DNA of 16,126 nucleotides from an uncultured Streptococcus sp. Its GTDB lineage: Bacteria > Bacillota > Bacilli > Lactobacillales > Streptococcaceae. The position numbers and the translations under genes were made by a program. Of the stretch, positions 13,742-16,126 are shown in pieces. The notes below the pieces were generated by a model. It was given only the letters and a program-made list of their open reading frames with translations. It was not told the DNA's origin and did not search any database. The stretch is taken from positions 1-16,126 of the forward strand of contig NZ_CAUFJQ010000036.1 of NCBI RefSeq assembly GCF_959025735.1. Direction: 5' to 3'. Numbering within the stretch: position 1 is the stretch's first letter; every line of letters begins with the position of its first letter.

Positions 13742-14602
13742 ATGAAAGAAATCGGAGCAGTTTTTCGGCAGATACGTGAAAGTCGCCACATCTCTTTAGA
13801 GGAGGCTACGGGTGGCGAATTTTCGCGCTCCATGCTATCTCGATTTGAAAGAGGGGAAAATGACCTGACCACGCAACGTTTTTTTCAGGCCCTTCAACAG
13901 ATCAAAACCAGCCTCAGTGAGTTTTCCCATCTAGCTGGAATCGATCAGCACTCCTTTATTCCCAAATTGTTGAAAGAGCACTATGAAAACATGAGCTTAG
14001 AACACGACCAAGCCTTGTACCAAAGCTACCAGCAAGCCTACCAGAAATATCACAAAAAAGAAGACTTCATAGCCAGCATTATTCTCAAGGCCCAAATGCT
14101 TGGCTTCTATCCTGAGATGGAGCTCACCGCTAGCCAAGAGGAACTGGATTTCCTCCATGATTATCTCTTCTCTGTCATGATCTGGGGAAATTTTGAATTG
14201 AACCTGTTCTCTCTGACCTCTCCTCTTTTCTCTAGTCAGCTTTATCGACAATACACAGAGGAGTTGGTTCAACGGGAGGATTTCAAACTTCTCCTAGATT
14301 CCTCTCGTCCTGCCCTTAACTCTATTTTTCTCAATGGCTTCTTTCTGGCCACTAGTTCGAATGAATTTGAAGACGCGATCTATTTTGATCAGTTGATCAA
14401 GGACCACTTTTACTCTGAAAATGAAGCCTACCATCGGACGGTTTATCTCTACGCCAAAGGAGAATTTCTCTATCGAAAGGGAGAGAAAGAAATTGGTCTT
14501 GAAAAGATGGAACAGGCCATTCAGGTCCTCTCCATTCTTGATTGCAAGGACAGTGCCAGCTACTACAGGCAGGGCATGCAGGAACTCATCAAAGAAACCT
14601 AA
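13742..14602 (+). CDS. Rgg/GadR/MutR family transcriptional regulator
   Basis: This is a 286-residue Rgg-type regulator. An N-terminal XRE helix-turn-helix (about 2-60; IGAVFRQIRESRHISLEEA and the MLSRFERGENDLT recognition region) is followed by a long all-helical C-terminal domain of TPR-like repeats that in this family binds short peptides. Rgg proteins control virulence, bacteriocin, stress or transporter genes, usually nearby. The ATG at 13742 is preferred over the in-frame ATG at 13721 because GAGGAG is 7 bases upstream and the protein then begins like other Rgg members. No SHP-type hydrophobic peptide gene was found beside it. Downstream, past a terminator, are a small ORF and an MFS transporter in the same direction, the likeliest targets. 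Which Rgg subgroup it belongs to cannot be told. Confidence 0.9.
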   Translation: MKEIGAVFRQIRESRHISLEEATGGEFSRSMLSRFERGENDLTTQRFFQALQQIKTSLSEFSHLAGIDQHSFIPKLLKEHYENMSLEHDQALYQSYQQAYQKYHKKEDFIASIILKAQMLGFYPEMELTASQEELDFLHDYLFSVMIWGNFELNLFSLTSPLFSSQLYRQYTEELVQREDFKLLLDSSRPALNSIFLNGFFLATSSNEFEDAIYFDQLIKDHFYSENEAYHRTVYLYAKGEFLYRKGEKEIGLEKMEQAIQVLSILDCKDSASYYRQGMQELIKET

Positions 14603-14632
14603 AAAACTCACAGATCTGTTCTGTGAGTTTTT
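14602..14632 (+). terminator. Terminator of the rgg gene
   Basis: ACTCACAGA (14606-14614) and TCTGTGAGT (14620-14628) form a perfect stem with a 5-base loop, followed by TTTTT. It directly follows the stop codon. Confidence 0.92.
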
Positions 14633-14674
14633 GTTGAAAATATGCAACATTTATTTTTTCTTGTTTTTTAGGTT

Positions 14675-14680
14675 TACAAT
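14675..14680 (+). promoter_or_regulatory. Weak -10 element for the sORF-MFS unit
   Basis: TACAAT lies 33 bases before the sORF start. No TG extension and no recognisable -35 at 16-18 bases (that stretch is T-rich), so the promoter is poor as written and may need an activator such as the neighbouring Rgg protein. Confidence 0.4.
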
Positions 14681-14713
14681 AGGACTATCAAGCAAAGAAA
14701 GAAGGTTCTTCCC

Positions 14714-14890
14714 ATGATAACCAAACTAAAAAGCCACTTCCTCCGCTTTCTTCTCTCACATACCAGCGTCTATCTGAAGGATCAGAAACTCACTCTCTCT
14801 GAAGAGGAGAAAATGGACCTCTTCAAACAGATTTTTCAATTCGTAAAAGAATCTATGACAGCCGCTAGAAAGAAGGAGGAAGGCTTATGA
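14714..14890 (+). CDS. 58-residue protein overlapping the MFS gene
   Basis: An open frame of 58 codons begins MITKLKSHFLRFLLSHTSVY and ends KKEEGL. A GAAGG ribosome site lies 8 bases before the ATG, and the stop overlaps the MFS start as ATGA, the arrangement of translationally coupled genes. The MFS ribosome site AAGGAGG lies within its last codons. The product is charged and helical: a basic amphipathic N-terminus (about 1-22, with HFLRFLLSH), then an acidic LSEEEKMDLFKQIFQFVKE helix and a basic tail. There is no signal peptide and no full-length membrane span. I do not recognise the family. It could be a small modulator of the transporter or only a leader that sets its translation. Confidence 0.7.
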   Translation: MITKLKSHFLRFLLSHTSVYLKDQKLTLSEEEKMDLFKQIFQFVKESMTAARKKEEGL

Positions 14891-16104
14891 AACTCTTAGT
14901 CCGTAATAAGATTTTTGCCTTACTTAGTCTTTCACGCTTTTTAAATACCCTTGGCGCTGCCATCTACAATCTGGTCTTTGTGTTCTTTGCTGCCAGTATG
15001 CCGCAACCGAGCCTAGCAGTTGGCATTGCCAATCTCATTGTGTTTATTCCTAGCCTCTTTACCATTTTTGTCGGAATGAAGGCTGACCGCACCAAGAAAA
15101 AAGCTAACTGGTTGATACGCATTGGCTATCTTCAAGCCATCCTCTTCATCCTTATTGCTCTCATGACCAAGATTCCGGGTTACCTAGCCTTTTCGATTGT
15201 TTGCTTTTTAAACATTGTTTCAGATTGTTTGAGTGATTATCGCGGAGGCTTGCAACTCCCCATCATGAAAAAGAACATCCCCGACGAGGATTTGATGGAG
15301 GCCTATTCCTTCAACCAACTACTTAGCATGGTCTGTTCGATTTCTGGACAAGCTCTAGGAGTTTGGCTGCTAGCTATCAGCCATCAAAATTTTGCTCTGG
15401 TCGCTTCGATCAATGCCGTGACTTTTCTCCTGTCTTCCACTTGTCTCCTGATGAGAAAAAAGCAGCTGACACATGATCCCGTTATTGAGCCCACAAGTAA
15501 GAATTCTTTAGTACACGAATGCCAAGAGATGTATTCCAATGCCAAAAATATTTTTGCAGATGAGGAGGTTCACCACTTTGGCAAGTTGCTCTTCTCATTG
15601 GTTCTCATCAATGCCCTTGGGGGATCCATCTCAGGTATCTACAATTTGCAACTGCTTCACTCCCCCTTCTTTCAGTTGAGCTTTAGCCAGTCGCTCTTGA
15701 TTTTAGAGGCAGTTACTATTTTAAGCATGGTCTGGGCTAGTTTGACACCCTATGACTATTTTTCCAAGCAATCGCTCCACCATATCCTACTGTGGATCGC
15801 AGGTGGGCTGACCATGCTTGGGCTCACAAATATCCTGGTACGCTGGGACATTCTTTCCCTTCTACTCATCACATTCCTTGGTTATCTTGTTGCAAAAATC
15901 AACCCAAAAGTTTCCAGCCTTTTAATGAGCAAATTACCCGCTGAAAAATTAGCTTCTACCTCTAGCTTTTTGGGACTGATGGTCAGCTTTGCCATGCCAA
16001 TTGGGACAGCTCTCTTTTCTAGTCTAGCTATCTGGAGCCTTCCCCTAGCGTGGGGGATCTTTGCCATCCTTGGTTTCACTACCCTCCTCTTAACTACCAA
16101 ATAA
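14887..16104 (+). CDS. MFS transporter (efflux type)
   Basis: This is a 405-residue membrane protein of the major facilitator superfamily, nearest in look to MFS_3/MefA-type drug or peptide exporters. It has about 12 hydrophobic segments. The loop between helices 2 and 3 carries GMKADRTKKK (about 59-68), a form of MFS motif A with Asp and Arg kept. The central cytosolic loop (about 196-225) is polar. Substrate unknown. Translation starts within the stop of the 58-codon gene with AAGGAGG 7 bases upstream. Its position behind an rgg regulator fits Rgg-controlled export systems, but no bacteriocin or pheromone precursor is seen in the window. A terminator lies directly after it at the window edge. 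Confidence 0.9.
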   Translation: MKLLVRNKIFALLSLSRFLNTLGAAIYNLVFVFFAASMPQPSLAVGIANLIVFIPSLFTIFVGMKADRTKKKANWLIRIGYLQAILFILIALMTKIPGYLAFSIVCFLNIVSDCLSDYRGGLQLPIMKKNIPDEDLMEAYSFNQLLSMVCSISGQALGVWLLAISHQNFALVASINAVTFLLSSTCLLMRKKQLTHDPVIEPTSKNSLVHECQEMYSNAKNIFADEEVHHFGKLLFSLVLINALGGSISGIYNLQLLHSPFFQLSFSQSLLILEAVTILSMVWASLTPYDYFSKQSLHHILLWIAGGLTMLGLTNILVRWDILSLLLITFLGYLVAKINPKVSSLLMSKLPAEKLASTSSFLGLMVSFAMPIGTALFSSLAIWSLPLAWGIFAILGFTTLLLTTK

Positions 16105-16126
16105 AAAATCCACCGTTTGGTGGATT
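16103..16126 (+). terminator. Terminator of the MFS gene (cut by the window edge)
   Basis: AATCCACC (16107-16114) and GGTGGATT (16119-16126) form a perfect 8-base stem with a 4-base GTTT loop right after the stop. The following T-run, if any, lies outside. Confidence 0.8.

Noticed and set aside
13997..14650. Two minus-strand frames of 91 and 118 codons opposite the rgg gene
   Set aside because: They overlap a well-supported gene, have no ribosome site, and one runs through the rgg terminator.
14642..14671. Tiny hydrophobic frame MQHLFFLVF that could resemble an Rgg-partner pheromone
   Set aside because: Only 9 codons, no ribosome site, and located upstream of the likely start of transcription; SHP precursors are usually 20-30 residues with a charged N-terminus.

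Overview
The window is a piece of low-GC Firmicute chromosome, almost certainly a Streptococcus other than S. pneumoniae, probably an oral viridans species. The main grounds are the gene pair gnd-ritR, whose product matches the pneumococcal orphan regulator RitR down to Asn53 and Cys128, the run nrdR-dnaB-dnaI-nitroreductase-der, a streptococcal-type glucose PTS EIICBA, an Rgg regulator, strong AGGAGG-type ribosome sites and extended -10 promoters. I saw no insertion sequence, prophage, CRISPR array, tRNA or rRNA.

Layout. Bases 1-145 (minus) hold the first 48 codons of a probable SNF2-family helicase. Bases 146-519 are a gene-free stretch with two hairpin terminators, a promoter for the helicase and room for a small RNA. 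Bases 520-5602 (minus) form one tight operon reading nrdR, dnaB, dnaI, nitroreductase, der, small lipoprotein. It combines dNTP-pool control, helicase loading and ribosome assembly. Bases 5768-8861 (minus) hold ptsG followed by an endonuclease/exonuclease/phosphatase-family protein. The ptsG promoter lies between two LacI-type operator half-palindromes separated by phased A-tracts. Bases 9093-11225 (minus) are gnd-ritR, linking the oxidative pentose phosphate pathway to a redox/iron regulator. Bases 11395-12873 (minus) encode a flotillin-like membrane scaffold, and 12998-13537 (minus) encode a YceD/DUF177 protein.

From 13616 transcription turns to the plus strand: an Rgg-family regulator with a roughly 110-base structured leader (13742-14602), a terminator, then a two-gene unit of an undescribed 58-residue protein overlapping an MFS transporter (14714-16104), ended by a terminator at the window edge.

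Most of the window is ordinary core genome. The parts most worth a second look are the Rgg-sORF-MFS module, the Rgg leader RNA, the looped-operator architecture of ptsG, the complete absence of cysteine in the helicase loader DnaI, the apparent lack of a Shine-Dalgarno for ritR, and an orphan minus-strand terminator at 245-275 that may end an unannotated small RNA.
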